A stretch of 16,709 bases of DNA, from positions 1-16,709 of the forward strand of contig DBOA01000015.1 of the NCBI GenBank assembly GCA_002299195.1. Direction: 5' to 3'. A model generated the notes under the pieces. That model was not told the origin of the DNA, ran no database searches, and saw only the letters and a program-made list of their open reading frames with translations. A program made the translations under genes and the position numbers. Source of the stretch: Sphingomonadales bacterium UBA658 (GTDB taxonomy: Bacteria > Pseudomonadota > Alphaproteobacteria > Sphingomonadales > Sphingomonadaceae). Below are positions 1 through 7,634 of this stretch, piece by piece; within the stretch, counting starts at the first letter, position 1; each line of letters begins with the position of its first letter.

Positions 1-1145
1 GGGTTGGTGTAGGCGACATTTCCTTCAAAATGGCTGTCGGTCAAATCGCCATCTGCCACCACGCGGGTAACCGGCAAATCATATTTGCGCGCGAAATCTA
101 GGTCGCGCTGGTCATGTGCTGGACAGCCAAAGACCGCACCTGTGCCGTAATCCATTAAGACGAAATTGGCGACATAAACGGGCAAGTGCCAGCTTGGATC
201 CAGCGGGTGCTCAACGGTCAGGCCTGTATTGAACCCAAGCTTTTCAGCGGTTTCAATGTCGGCCGCTGTCGTTCCGCCTTTGCGGCATTCCGCGATAAAA
301 TCCTGCAAATCAGGCGCGTTGGCCGCCAGCTTTTGCGCGACCGGGTGGTCTGCGGCAATGGCAATAAAGCTTGCGCCGAACATGGTGTCGGGGCGCGTTG
401 TAAACACATCAATGCCGTCGTCACCGCCCGGAAAGCCGAACCGGCATTTCAAACCTTGCGATTTGCCAATCCAATTTTCCTGCATCAACCGCACCTTGTC
501 GGGCCACTGGTCAAGCGACCCAAGGCCAACAAGCAATTCTTCGGCAAAGTCGGTAATCTTCAAAAACCACTGGCTCAGCTTGCGGCGCTCAACAGGCGCA
601 CCCGAACGCCAGCCCTTGCCGTCGATCACTTGCTCATTGGCAAGCACCGTCATGTCGACAGGGTCCCAGTTCACGGCGGACTCTTTGCGATAGACGAGCC
701 CAGCGGCATATAGCTTCAGGAACAAGGCCTGTTCATGGCCGTAATATTCGGGTTCACAGGTCGCGAGTTCGCGGGTCCAGTCAATCGCAAAGCCAAGCCG
801 TTTCAGCTGCGCTTTCATGTTTGCAATATTGTCGCGCGTCCAACCGCCGGGGTGGACCTTTTTCTCCATCGCGGCATTTTCTGCGGGCATGCCAAAGGCG
901 TCCCAGCCCATGGGGTGCAGCACTTCATGTCCGGTCATGCGCTTATACCGCGCTAACACGTCACCCATGGTGTAGTTGCGCACATGGCCAATATGGATGC
1001 GGCCCGATGGATAGGGAAACATTTCCAGGACATAGGCATGTGGCTTTGTCGAGTTATCGTCCGCAACAAAGCTGCTGCGTTCTTCCCAAATCTTTTGCCA
1101 CCGCGCGTCGGCGACGTGCGGGTTAAAACGCTCAACATTCGTCAT
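1..1145 (-). CDS. leuS: Leucine--tRNA ligase, N-terminal part (partial, runs off the window start)
   Basis: Cytoplasmic class I aminoacyl-tRNA synthetase that charges tRNA-Leu. About 381 codons are visible; the 3' part lies beyond position 1. The frame opens with ATG at 1145-1143 and reads MTNVERFNPHVADARW. It then shows the Rossmann-fold signature FPYPSGRIHIGHVRNY, containing the class I HIGH motif that binds ATP, and HPMGWDAFGMPAENAA, which is diagnostic of LeuS. Further on are zinc-type/CP1 editing-domain stretches including TTRPDTMFGA and YGTGAVFGCPAHDQRD, the latter holding the editing-site aspartate region. The KMSKS loop and anticodon-binding domain are not in the window. The start lies 5 bases after the stop of the upstream DUF3576 lipoprotein gene, so the two are probably cotranscribed. 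No frameshift is seen in the visible part. Confidence 0.97.
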   Translation of the reverse strand, partial: MTNVERFNPHVADARWQKIWEERSSFVADDNSTKPHAYVLEMFPYPSGRIHIGHVRNYTMGDVLARYKRMTGHEVLHPMGWDAFGMPAENAAMEKKVHPGGWTRDNIANMKAQLKRLGFAIDWTRELATCEPEYYGHEQALFLKLYAAGLVYRKESAVNWDPVDMTVLANEQVIDGKGWRSGAPVERRKLSQWFLKITDFAEELLVGLGSLDQWPDKVRLMQENWIGKSQGLKCRFGFPGGDDGIDVFTTRPDTMFGASFIAIAADHPVAQKLAANAPDLQDFIAECRKGGTTAADIETAEKLGFNTGLTVEHPLDPSWHLPVYVANFVLMDYGTGAVFGCPAHDQRDLDFARKYDLPVTRVVADGDLTDSHFEGNVAYTN

Positions 1146-1150
1146 AACAA

Positions 1151-1594
1151 TTATCCGGTGATTGAAGACCGGCGAAGGTCACGCGCCTTGGTAAGAATGA
1201 CCGCCTCAAGCTTTTGAACGGTTGCGGCACGCAGCGGCGCTGCGACCCACTGGTCATTTTGCAAAACTTCGCGGCTGCCGGCGACGCGCAAGGCGTCGGC
1301 GCGCAAATCCTGATCAAGGATCGAAATGGTAAGCTTAACGCGCTCGCCAGGGCTTTGCGGGTTCACATACCAGTCGGTGACAATGACGCCGCCCGACGAG
1401 TCGGTTTGCAGCAACGGCATGAAGGACAAGGCATCAAGCGATGCGCGCCACAGATAGCTGTTTACGCCGATTGTGGTGACTTGGCTGGCCGCGAGATCCG
1501 CCTGTGGACGCTCCCTTCCGCCACAGCCGGACAGCAGCCCCAAGCTTAACAGGCTGCCGGTCGCAATAATGAGTGCCAAGCGGTTGGTGCGCAT
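1151..1594 (-). CDS. DUF3576 domain lipoprotein
   Basis: Predicted 147-residue lipoprotein of unknown function. The N-terminus has a basic start, a hydrophobic core and a lipobox LLSG-C with Cys24 as the predicted lipidated residue. The mature part carries the DUF3576 signature: VNSYLWRASLDALSFMPL followed by a GGVIVTDWY stretch. The ATG at 1594 is supported by AAGGA 6 bases upstream. From general knowledge, DUF3576 genes are often found directly upstream of leuS in alphaproteobacteria, as here, and family members are proposed envelope lipoproteins; the biochemical role is not established. The absence of a +2 aspartate (the residue after Cys24 is Gly) is compatible with outer-membrane sorting. 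Confidence is high for family and lipoprotein nature, none for function. Confidence 0.88.
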   Translation of the reverse strand: MRTNRLALIIATGSLLSLGLLSGCGGRERPQADLAASQVTTIGVNSYLWRASLDALSFMPLLQTDSSGGVIVTDWYVNPQSPGERVKLTISILDQDLRADALRVAGSREVLQNDQWVAAPLRAATVQKLEAVILTKARDLRRSSITG

Positions 1595-1674
1595 AAAATG
1601 TCCTTGAACTATGAATATCTGAAACCTCTATAGCGGCTTGCTGTCCGGAGCAAGCTTTCTGGCTGCTGAACAGC

Positions 1675-1692
1675 GCGCAATTCATGTTGCGC
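1675..1692. promoter_or_regulatory. Inverted repeats in the divergent spacer before the DUF3576 and 1842 genes
   Basis: The 247-base spacer 1595-1841 separates two divergent genes. It holds GCGCAA-N6-TTGCGC (1675-1692), a perfect 6-base-arm inverted repeat, and a second hairpin GCTTGC-N8-GCAAGC (1636-1655). ATGTTGC (1684-1690) is also matched by GCAACAT at 1728-1734. These could be regulator sites or chance. No convincing -35/-10 pair, tRNA or small ORF was recognised here. Confidence 0.25.
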
Positions 1693-1841
1693 TCATCTTC
1701 GTGCCGCTAAGTGATTGTGGACATCATGCAACATTTGGCCAAAAATCACGTTATTCGAAAGATAAATTGGATAGGCCCCTTTTGAATCGCCAAAAGCATG
1801 CGTATACCAACCAAAGACAGGAGAGTCGGTAAGCGAATATC

Positions 1842-2591
1842 ATGGACGTGAAGCGGGCATATAAGCGGAAATACGCGACGATTGCGGCAGTATTGCTAGC
1901 AACGGGTTCGCTCGCGGTGTCGCCTCTTGTTGTTCCTGCTTTTGCTGCAAAGGCTTTTTCGCAAGAGACGTCGACGGGACCAAGCTGGATTTCGATGTTC
2001 ACGCCTGCGGGTGGTGACAGTGTTTTGGCACAGAAATTTTCCGCCGCACGCATTGAACCAAATGCGCGCTTCCCATTTACGCCTGCAAACGCCGGTGACA
2101 GCCGCACAATCACAGTCGCAGCGCGCGCCAATTCGCGTTTGACCGCCGGCGCCGTTTCCATCCGCAATGCGCTGGCATCTAGCGAAGTCGGTGCGGGCAA
2201 GGGTCTTCGCCTTTCGGCGGTGGACTATCGTTTGACAGCATCAAAGGGCTGGCAAGGTTTCGCTTTGCCTGCTGCGCAACGTCGCGGAGTCAAAACACCT
2301 TTGAGCGAACTTAGGAAAAGCAGCTTCTCGCTGGACGAAACCGCGCGTAAGCCAAGCAAGTTCAGCACGAATATCAAATTGGACCAGAGCCGCGAATTGG
2401 CACCGCCAGCACGCGGCAGCGCAGCCTCGGGCGATTACAAGCTTGATGTAGGCGGAAGCTTCTCAATCAGCCGTAAAATCGACGTGACCGCGGGTGTCCG
2501 TTATGCCAGCGAAAATGACCGCGTTATTCCGCTGGCTGACAACCGCAAGGACAGCGAAGCTGTCTACGTCGGAACCAAAATCCGCTTCTAA
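1842..2591 (+). CDS. Exported protein of unknown function with outer-membrane-like C-terminus
   Basis: I do not recognise this 249-residue protein. The first 35 residues look like a signal peptide: a basic stretch (KRAYKRKY), a hydrophobic core from about 12 to 31, and an AFA-AK cleavage site near residue 35. The middle (about 40-190) is rich in Ala, Ser, Arg and Pro with no known motif. The last 55 residues alternate polar and hydrophobic positions (YKLDVGGSFSIS, IDVTAGVRYAS, AVYVGTKIRF) and end in Phe, as in outer-membrane beta-strands recognised by the BAM machinery. I infer a periplasmic or outer-membrane location. The start ATG at 1842 has AGGAGA at 1819-1824, further away than usual (17 bases), and no nearer ATG fits. 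The stop overlaps the convergent gene's stop by 4 bases. Confidence 0.75.
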   Translation: MDVKRAYKRKYATIAAVLLATGSLAVSPLVVPAFAAKAFSQETSTGPSWISMFTPAGGDSVLAQKFSAARIEPNARFPFTPANAGDSRTITVAARANSRLTAGAVSIRNALASSEVGAGKGLRLSAVDYRLTASKGWQGFALPAAQRRGVKTPLSELRKSSFSLDETARKPSKFSTNIKLDQSRELAPPARGSAASGDYKLDVGGSFSISRKIDVTAGVRYASENDRVIPLADNRKDSEAVYVGTKIRF

Positions 2592-3136
2592 GCGGTCCTT
2601 TTCTTAAAAGCATCAATCGCCGCCCAACCGTGGATCAACCGCGGCGAAAGCATCTGTGCGTTTCGGCGGTTCATTCCGCCAAGCGCGATGATGCGGCTCG
2701 ATAACACAAGCTTTGCGAGCCGGCCAAAGGATAGCGGCCCAAGCGGCCGTGCGCCGGGGTGACTGTTTGTTGCGAAAATAGGCGATAGCAACAAAAGGTC
2801 TGGGCTTGCCGCCTTCACGCCTGCAATTTCACGCGCATCATGGACTGGCGCGCTGTGCAGCAATCGCGAGGCGCGCTGGCTTCTTTGGTGAAAACCATCG
2901 GCGTGCCAGCGCATCGCCGTTCGTTCATCACCCGCCAGTAACAGAATATGCCCGCGCCGCCGACACATGCGCATGACTTGTCCGAACAGAAATTTTCGCG
3001 CCGCCGCGTCCAAATGATAATGACGGAAGATAACGCCCGATCGTGCGGGAAGCCGCTGAATGGCAGGCAACAGGTCATCCCCCAATCGTTCATCGGTCAT
3101 CAGCCAGATCTTCGGCAGGGGGTGGCTTCGCGGCAT
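2588..3136 (-). CDS. ThiE/TenI-like thiamine phosphate synthase family protein (short, divergent)
   Basis: A 182-residue TIM-barrel-type protein of the thiamine phosphate synthase/TenI superfamily. Supporting stretches are WLMTDERL near the N-terminus, ADGFHQRSQ (the position of ADGVHL in the family), the segment SPIFATNSHPGARPLG, and the glycine-rich phosphate loop IIALGGMN, followed by GWAAIDAF. It is shorter than typical ThiE (about 200-220 residues) and lacks a clear canonical GVHLGQ motif, so true thiamine phosphate synthase activity is uncertain; a TenI-like or unknown role is equally possible. It starts 23 bases from the divergent yggS start, and its TAG stop overlaps the convergent gene at 1842-2591 by 4 bases. 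No strong ribosome binding site is seen, only a weak AGGC. Confidence 0.75.
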   Translation of the reverse strand: MPRSHPLPKIWLMTDERLGDDLLPAIQRLPARSGVIFRHYHLDAAARKFLFGQVMRMCRRRGHILLLAGDERTAMRWHADGFHQRSQRASRLLHSAPVHDAREIAGVKAASPDLLLLSPIFATNSHPGARPLGPLSFGRLAKLVLSSRIIALGGMNRRNAQMLSPRLIHGWAAIDAFKKRTA

Positions 3137-3140
3137 AGTT

Positions 3141-3165
3141 CTGCCTATAGCGTCGCGCTATGCAG
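3141..3165. promoter_or_regulatory. Inverted repeat spanning the yggS start codon
   Basis: The spacer between two divergent starts contains ATAGCG-TCG-CGCTAT (3147-3161). It extends outward to CTGC (3141-3144) and GCAG (3162-3165), with a two-base bulge. The yggS ATG (3160-3162) lies in the right arm, so a transcript starting upstream could fold over its own start codon. It could equally be a protein-binding palindrome serving both genes. The structure is seen directly; function is inferred. Confidence 0.4.
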
Positions 3166-3846
3166 GAAGCGACACCAGAAACGACCGCCGGCCCTTTGGC
3201 CGCAATCCGTGAACGCATGGCGGCCGCCGCCAAGATGGCCCGGCGTGCGCCCGAAGACATTCATCTGATTGCCGTGTCGAAAACCCGCGCCGCAGAGGAT
3301 ATTGAACCGCTCATTCACGAAGGCCAAATGCTCTTCGGCGAAAACCGCGTTCAGGAAGCGGCGACCAAATGGCCCGCGTTGAAGCAGCGCCACCCCGGCG
3401 TGCAATTGCATCTGATCGGACAGCTTCAATCGAACAAAGCGGACGAAGCGGTCGCCTTGTTCGATATGATTCATTCGGTTGATCGGCTTTCGCTGGTGAC
3501 GGCGCTTGGCAAGGCAATGGAAAAGCAGGCGCGTCATATCCCGTGCTTCATTCAAGTGAACATCGGCGCTGAAGAGCAAAAGGGTGGCTGCGCGGTTTCG
3601 GAATTGCCTGCATTGATTGCGGCAGCAAAGGACAGCGGCGTTCCATTGGCCGGGCTGATGTGCATACCGCCAGCATCGATTGAGGCCGCGCCATTTTTTG
3701 CATTGCTGGCCGAATTGGCGGCGCGTCATGATTTGCCGCAACTGAGCATGGGCATGTCGGAAGATTTCGACACCGCGATCATGATGGGCGCGACCTATGT
3801 CCGCGTTGGCACAGCCTTATTTGGCGCGCGAAGCACCCCCGCTTAA
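3160..3846 (+). CDS. yggS: Pyridoxal phosphate homeostasis protein (YggS/PLPBP family)
   Basis: Cytoplasmic PLP-binding protein without known enzymatic activity that buffers pyridoxal 5'-phosphate. The 228 residues span the whole alanine-racemase-like TIM barrel. Lys41 in LIAVSKT is the expected Schiff-base lysine; it is followed by the family motifs LFGENRVQEA, LHLIGQLQSNK (usually GxLQxNK), QVNIGAEEQKGG and the C-terminal LSMGMSEDFDTAI with VRVGTALFGAR. The length fits the family. The ATG at 3160 has no evident Shine-Dalgarno and sits in an inverted repeat. A later ATG at 3217 would remove most of the first helix, so the first ATG is preferred. The 3' end overlaps the convergent pdeM gene by 30 bases. 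Confidence 0.95.
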   Translation: MQEATPETTAGPLAAIRERMAAAAKMARRAPEDIHLIAVSKTRAAEDIEPLIHEGQMLFGENRVQEAATKWPALKQRHPGVQLHLIGQLQSNKADEAVALFDMIHSVDRLSLVTALGKAMEKQARHIPCFIQVNIGAEEQKGGCAVSELPALIAAAKDSGVPLAGLMCIPPASIEAAPFFALLAELAARHDLPQLSMGMSEDFDTAIMMGATYVRVGTALFGARSTPA

Positions 3847-4512
3847 CGCAAAGCGCGCATAACCCGCCTTGATCGCGACCAAGGCTTCAACCGTCTCCCC
3901 ATCCGCCACGTCGCAGGCGTGCATAATCGCGCTGTCCTGCACATCAAGTCCGCCGGTGAGTGCGCCAAATGCGGGCATGATGATTTTACGCGCAGTTTTG
4001 ACAAAGCACCGCCGCGCGACCATCCGGCCACGCAAGACTTGACGGAACTTCGGGTGGAAATGCCCCGATATTTCCGGATTGGGATCACCGCGTTGCGCTT
4101 CGTGCCGAAATGTGATGCCTGACAGGCATATTTCGTCGTGCGTTTTACCGCCCCAGATACCCGCAACCGCGCGGTCATGGTTCCCGTTAATCCAGAGCCA
4201 TTCGGTATCGCAAGTCAAGTCAACCAACAATGCCGCCGCTGATTCCGCCAGACGTGCCTCGCCGTCATCGTCGTGGAAATTATCGCCCAGGGATATGATT
4301 TTGGCTGGTCTATATTTGGTGCAGAGCGCCGCAATGTCCTCAAGCGTTGCAATGCTGTCGTAGGGCGGCAGCATCTGGCCATTTAAGGCATAAGCGCTCG
4401 CTTTTTCCAAATGCAGATCGGACACGAGCAGCGCATGCTCGGCAGGCCAATATAAGGCGGCCTCACCGGCAACCTCGAATGACTGACCCCCAAATTCAAA
4501 TGCATGCGACAT
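3817..4512 (-). CDS. pdeM: Ligase-associated DNA damage response endonuclease PdeM (metallophosphoesterase)
   Basis: A 231-residue calcineurin-like metallophosphoesterase of the PdeM family, known from bacterial sets that pair an ATP-dependent DNA ligase, an Lhr-type helicase and an exonuclease in DNA repair. All dimetal motifs are visible in order: DLH (Asp32, His34), GDNFHD (Asp77), NGNHD (Asn111, His112), a lone His137 in FRHEA, and GHFHPK (His151, His153). The start ATG at 4512 has only a weak upstream AGGC. The partner helicase lies about 3.2 kb away (7711-10209), separated by two protease genes; no ligase or exonuclease partner is in the window. The 3' end runs 30 bases into yggS. It lies downstream of the retropepsin-like gene (55-base gap) and may be cotranscribed with it. 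Confidence 0.93.
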   Translation of the reverse strand: MSHAFEFGGQSFEVAGEAALYWPAEHALLVSDLHLEKASAYALNGQMLPPYDSIATLEDIAALCTKYRPAKIISLGDNFHDDDGEARLAESAAALLVDLTCDTEWLWINGNHDRAVAGIWGGKTHDEICLSGITFRHEAQRGDPNPEISGHFHPKFRQVLRGRMVARRCFVKTARKIIMPAFGALTGGLDVQDSAIMHACDVADGETVEALVAIKAGYARFALSGGASRAK

Positions 4513-4567
4513 CGCCTGTGCCTATGCGGATTGTCCACCAATGGTGCAAGCCGCTTCGGCTGCGTTC

Positions 4568-5533
4568 CTATAAAGCGAGAGCCACCCGCGTTCTTGGTTC
4601 CAGCGAAACGCCCTTTGGTGGATCGAAACCCACACGCCGGTTGCTGAAATCAATCAACACGCGGTCAAACAGTTTCAGCGCGTCCATGCCGAGCAAGATC
4701 GCTGGCCGATCCTGAAGGTTAAGTGCCGTGAACGCGTAATTGTCGGCAAACGTCATCGGCATATCTTTAATGATCAGCCCGCCGACCTCAATTTCGCGAA
4801 TTTGGGTATAGTCACCGTTCAGGATCGTGCCTGTCACACTGCGCATCTTCACCGGAATGAAGTCAAAGGCGCGGTGCCGCTTGCGCAGCTTGTCGCGCAG
4901 GGCGACATTGGCCATGCTGCTTTGCGCGCCGGTATCCAGAATGATGTCGACCTTAATACCATCAATCCGCGCGCTCGATAATATCATCCGGCCCGCCTTG
5001 CGCCGCGCCTGCACAACAATCATGCCGTTTTCGAGCTTTGTCTTGCCCCGCGTTTTACGCGACGGCAGCACATCCATTGTCTGCTGTACGAAATCGAGAT
5101 GCACCCGATTATCCTCCAGACTGTCGATACCCAAAAGCCCATATGCGCCGAGGTTCGCGCGTTCCAGACCGGGTGCCTCAACACCCTGCAGGTTAACCGA
5201 CGCGGTGGAAATACTGTCGATGAAGAAGCTGTTGACCTTATATCGTCCCGATATGGTCGCGAGCGTGAGCGTTGGGCCTGCCTCCAATGCCAGTTTGCGC
5301 GCGAGGTCATTGGCAATGACGGTCCGTTCTGCGCCGGTATCGACGATGAAGGGGACGGCGTCGCTACCGTTCACACGCACCTGCACCGTCATCCGGTCGC
5401 TTCGGTCAATGCCGAACTGTTCGGTGATGGCGGGAACATCCAAAGCCGCATCAGGCGTAAGCTGAGGTGGCTCCTGCGCCATTGCCGATGTGCTTAAGAA
5501 TAGGCCGATGAATCCAAGCACGCTGCGTTGCAT
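4568..5533 (-). CDS. Exported two-domain retropepsin-like aspartic protease
   Basis: A 321-residue secreted or periplasmic protein with two retroviral-protease-like domains in one chain. The first 19 residues form a signal peptide ending AMA-QE. Domain 1 has the catalytic motif FIVDTGAERT (Asp65) and its partner hydrophobic loop LLGID (about 133-137). Domain 2 has IILDTGAQSS (Asp200) and ILLGMDAL near 285. Retropepsins normally dimerise to pair two such aspartates; here an internal duplication could supply both. The start at 5533 is chosen because GGAG lies at 5541-5544, 7 bases upstream, and a signal peptide begins there; the frame stays open upstream to 5629 but that part is not protein-like. 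It is divergent from the S9 peptidase gene (162-base spacer). The substrate is unknown. Confidence 0.88.
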   Translation of the reverse strand: MQRSVLGFIGLFLSTSAMAQEPPQLTPDAALDVPAITEQFGIDRSDRMTVQVRVNGSDAVPFIVDTGAERTVIANDLARKLALEAGPTLTLATISGRYKVNSFFIDSISTASVNLQGVEAPGLERANLGAYGLLGIDSLEDNRVHLDFVQQTMDVLPSRKTRGKTKLENGMIVVQARRKAGRMILSSARIDGIKVDIILDTGAQSSMANVALRDKLRKRHRAFDFIPVKMRSVTGTILNGDYTQIREIEVGGLIIKDMPMTFADNYAFTALNLQDRPAILLGMDALKLFDRVLIDFSNRRVGFDPPKGVSLEPRTRVALAL

Positions 5534-5695
5534 TTCAAATCTCCAATGCCGCCACAATACGCCTCTTTGCGCACAGCGACAAGGCATGGCCCGTCGAACC
5601 GAATCCGCCTTTTGTCGAAGCGGGAACAAAGTCGTTTGTTGCGGCGGCAGCTTTGCGTTAGCCTCCGCATCATAAAATTACAGAAGGGGATAAAT

Positions 5696-7612
5696 ATGAA
5701 GAAACTTCTTTTGATTGCCGCGCTGGCTTTGCCCATGGCGCCTGCCTTTGCCGATGCGCCGAAACCCGACGCGCTGGTCGCCGATGGCGTCCCTCCCGTG
5801 CCGGATGAGCTGCCCGTGCAGACGCGGCCCTATATGGAATTTCGTACGGCAAGCTTCTCCGGTTGGCATCCGACCGACAAATCCATGCTGATCGCGACCC
5901 GTTTCGGCAACACCGCGCAGTTGCACCGCGTCGCTGGGCCGATGATGGACCGTAAGCAAATTAGCTTTGAGGCGGAGCCCGTTGGTGGTGGCAGCTGGGC
6001 CCCGAAAACCGGCGACATATTGCTGACGCAGAAAGATATCGGCGGCAATGAATTCTACCAAATCTATGCGCTGAAGGACGGCAAGCTCACGCTGCTGACC
6101 GACGGCAAAAGCCGCAACAGCATAAACGCATGGAGCGATGATGGAGAGTTGGTCGCCTATACGTCGACGCGGCGCAACGGCACCGACAATGACATCTATG
6201 TGATGAACCCGCGCGACCCATCGACGAGCCGTATGGTTGCTCAAGTCAAAGGCGGCGGTTGGAATGTTGGCGCGTTTTCGTCCGACAAGAAAAGCGCGGT
6301 CGTCGGACAGTATCTGTCGGTCAGCAATGTCGACATGTCGCTTCTTGATCTGGCCACGGGCAAGATGACGCCCATTGGCGACCATACCAAAGACATTGCC
6401 ATTGGCGGCGCGTCTTTCGCACCCGATGGTTCATTGTGGGTGACGTCCGACGAAGGTTCGGATTTTCAGCGATTGGGCACCATCGACATCGCCACCGGCA
6501 CATTCACGCCGCGCGGTCCTGCAGAGAAATGGGATGTCGACAGCTTCGACATTTCACCGGACGGCAGTTTCATCGTGTACGAAACCAACGAGGCGGGGAT
6601 AAGCAAACTCAAATTGCTTGATCCCAAAACCAACAAGGTCCGCGTTGTGGACGGCTTGCCGGCAGGCATAATCGGCGGGTTCGAAGTCTCCGAATGGGGC
6701 GAGATCGGCGTGACGTTCACCTCGGCCCGCAGCGCGGCGGACGCGTACAGCGTTGATCCAAAAACATTGAAGGTGACCCGCTGGACCGAAAGCGAAACCG
6801 GCGGTCTGGATGTGTCGAAGAATGTCGAGCCTGAATTGCTGACGGTCAAAAGCTTTGACGGGTTGCCCGTGTCTGGATTTCTCTATCGCCCCGATCCAGC
6901 GAAGTTCCCCGGCAAGCGGCCGATGATCATGAATGTGCATGGCGGTCCAGAGGGGCAATCGCGGCCCGGCTTCCAAGGACGCAGCAACTATCTGCTGAAC
7001 GAAATGGGTGTCGCGATTTTCTATCCCAACGTCCGCGGCTCAACCGGATATGGGAAAAAATTTGTCGGCCTCGACAATGGCCCGTTCAAACGTGAGGACT
7101 CGGTCAAAGACATGGGCGCGTTTCTGGGTGCGCTCGCCAAAGACCCATCGCTTGATGCAAGCCGCTTTGGCCTCGCTGGCGGATCTTACGGGGGCTATAT
7201 GTGCTATGCCGCCGCTGTGCAGTATAAGGATAAATTGCGCGCGACGAACTGCATTGTCGCCATTTCCAACTTCGTCACATTTTTGGAAAACACCCAAAGC
7301 TATCGCCGCGATCTTCGCCGCGTCGAATATGGCGACGAACGCGATCCGGTTCAGCGGGCAAAGCTGCTTGAGATATCACCACTGACCCGCGTGGCGGAAA
7401 TCACGAAACCGATGTTTGTCGTCACCGGTGGGAACGACCCCCGCGTTCCAGCATCGGAAGCCGACCAAATCGTAAAGGCAATCCGCGACAAGGGCGGCGT
7501 CGCTTGGCATTTGTTGGGCAAAAATGAAGGCCATGGCTTCGCGAAGAAGGAAAATGTCGACTATCAATTCTGGTCGACATTGATGTTCTGGAAACAGAAT
7601 CTGTTGAACTAA
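5696..7612 (+). CDS. S9 family prolyl oligopeptidase-like serine peptidase
   Basis: A 638-residue exported peptidase. Residues 1-19 are a signal peptide (MKKLLLIAALALPMAPAFA). Residues of about 45-370 are a beta-propeller with repeated WD40-like/PD40 blades (for example FSPDG-like ISPDGSF and FAPDGSL), which in this family gates access to the active site. The C-terminal alpha/beta hydrolase domain shows NVHGGPEG (oxyanion region), the nucleophile in GGSYGG (Ser497), Asp581 in GGNDPRVP and His613 in EGHGF, so the triad is complete. The ATG at 5696 is chosen because AAGGGGA lies at 5684-5690, 5 bases upstream, and the signal peptide starts there. It probably degrades peptides in the periplasm; the exact specificity (dipeptidyl versus oligopeptidase) cannot be told. 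A long inverted repeat follows the stop. Confidence 0.95.
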   Translation: MKKLLLIAALALPMAPAFADAPKPDALVADGVPPVPDELPVQTRPYMEFRTASFSGWHPTDKSMLIATRFGNTAQLHRVAGPMMDRKQISFEAEPVGGGSWAPKTGDILLTQKDIGGNEFYQIYALKDGKLTLLTDGKSRNSINAWSDDGELVAYTSTRRNGTDNDIYVMNPRDPSTSRMVAQVKGGGWNVGAFSSDKKSAVVGQYLSVSNVDMSLLDLATGKMTPIGDHTKDIAIGGASFAPDGSLWVTSDEGSDFQRLGTIDIATGTFTPRGPAEKWDVDSFDISPDGSFIVYETNEAGISKLKLLDPKTNKVRVVDGLPAGIIGGFEVSEWGEIGVTFTSARSAADAYSVDPKTLKVTRWTESETGGLDVSKNVEPELLTVKSFDGLPVSGFLYRPDPAKFPGKRPMIMNVHGGPEGQSRPGFQGRSNYLLNEMGVAIFYPNVRGSTGYGKKFVGLDNGPFKREDSVKDMGAFLGALAKDPSLDASRFGLAGGSYGGYMCYAAAVQYKDKLRATNCIVAISNFVTFLENTQSYRRDLRRVEYGDERDPVQRAKLLEISPLTRVAEITKPMFVVTGGNDPRVPASEADQIVKAIRDKGGVAWHLLGKNEGHGFAKKENVDYQFWSTLMFWKQNLLN

Positions 7613-7634
7613 AAAGGGACTGCGGCTCCAAATC

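Noticed and set aside
186..713. Plus-strand open frame inside leuS
   Set aside because: The minus strand encodes a continuous LeuS with its editing domain motifs here; the plus-strand frame is a shadow.
4537..4561. Two small hairpins (CACCA-A-TGGTG and AGCCG-CTT-CGGCT) between the retropepsin gene and pdeM as a terminator
   Set aside because: Stems are five bases and no T-run follows on the minus strand; read-through into pdeM seems more likely.
5678..6385. 235-residue open frame on the minus strand inside the S9 peptidase gene
   Set aside because: It is antisense to a clear peptidase propeller domain and has no signal, motif or ribosome binding site of its own.
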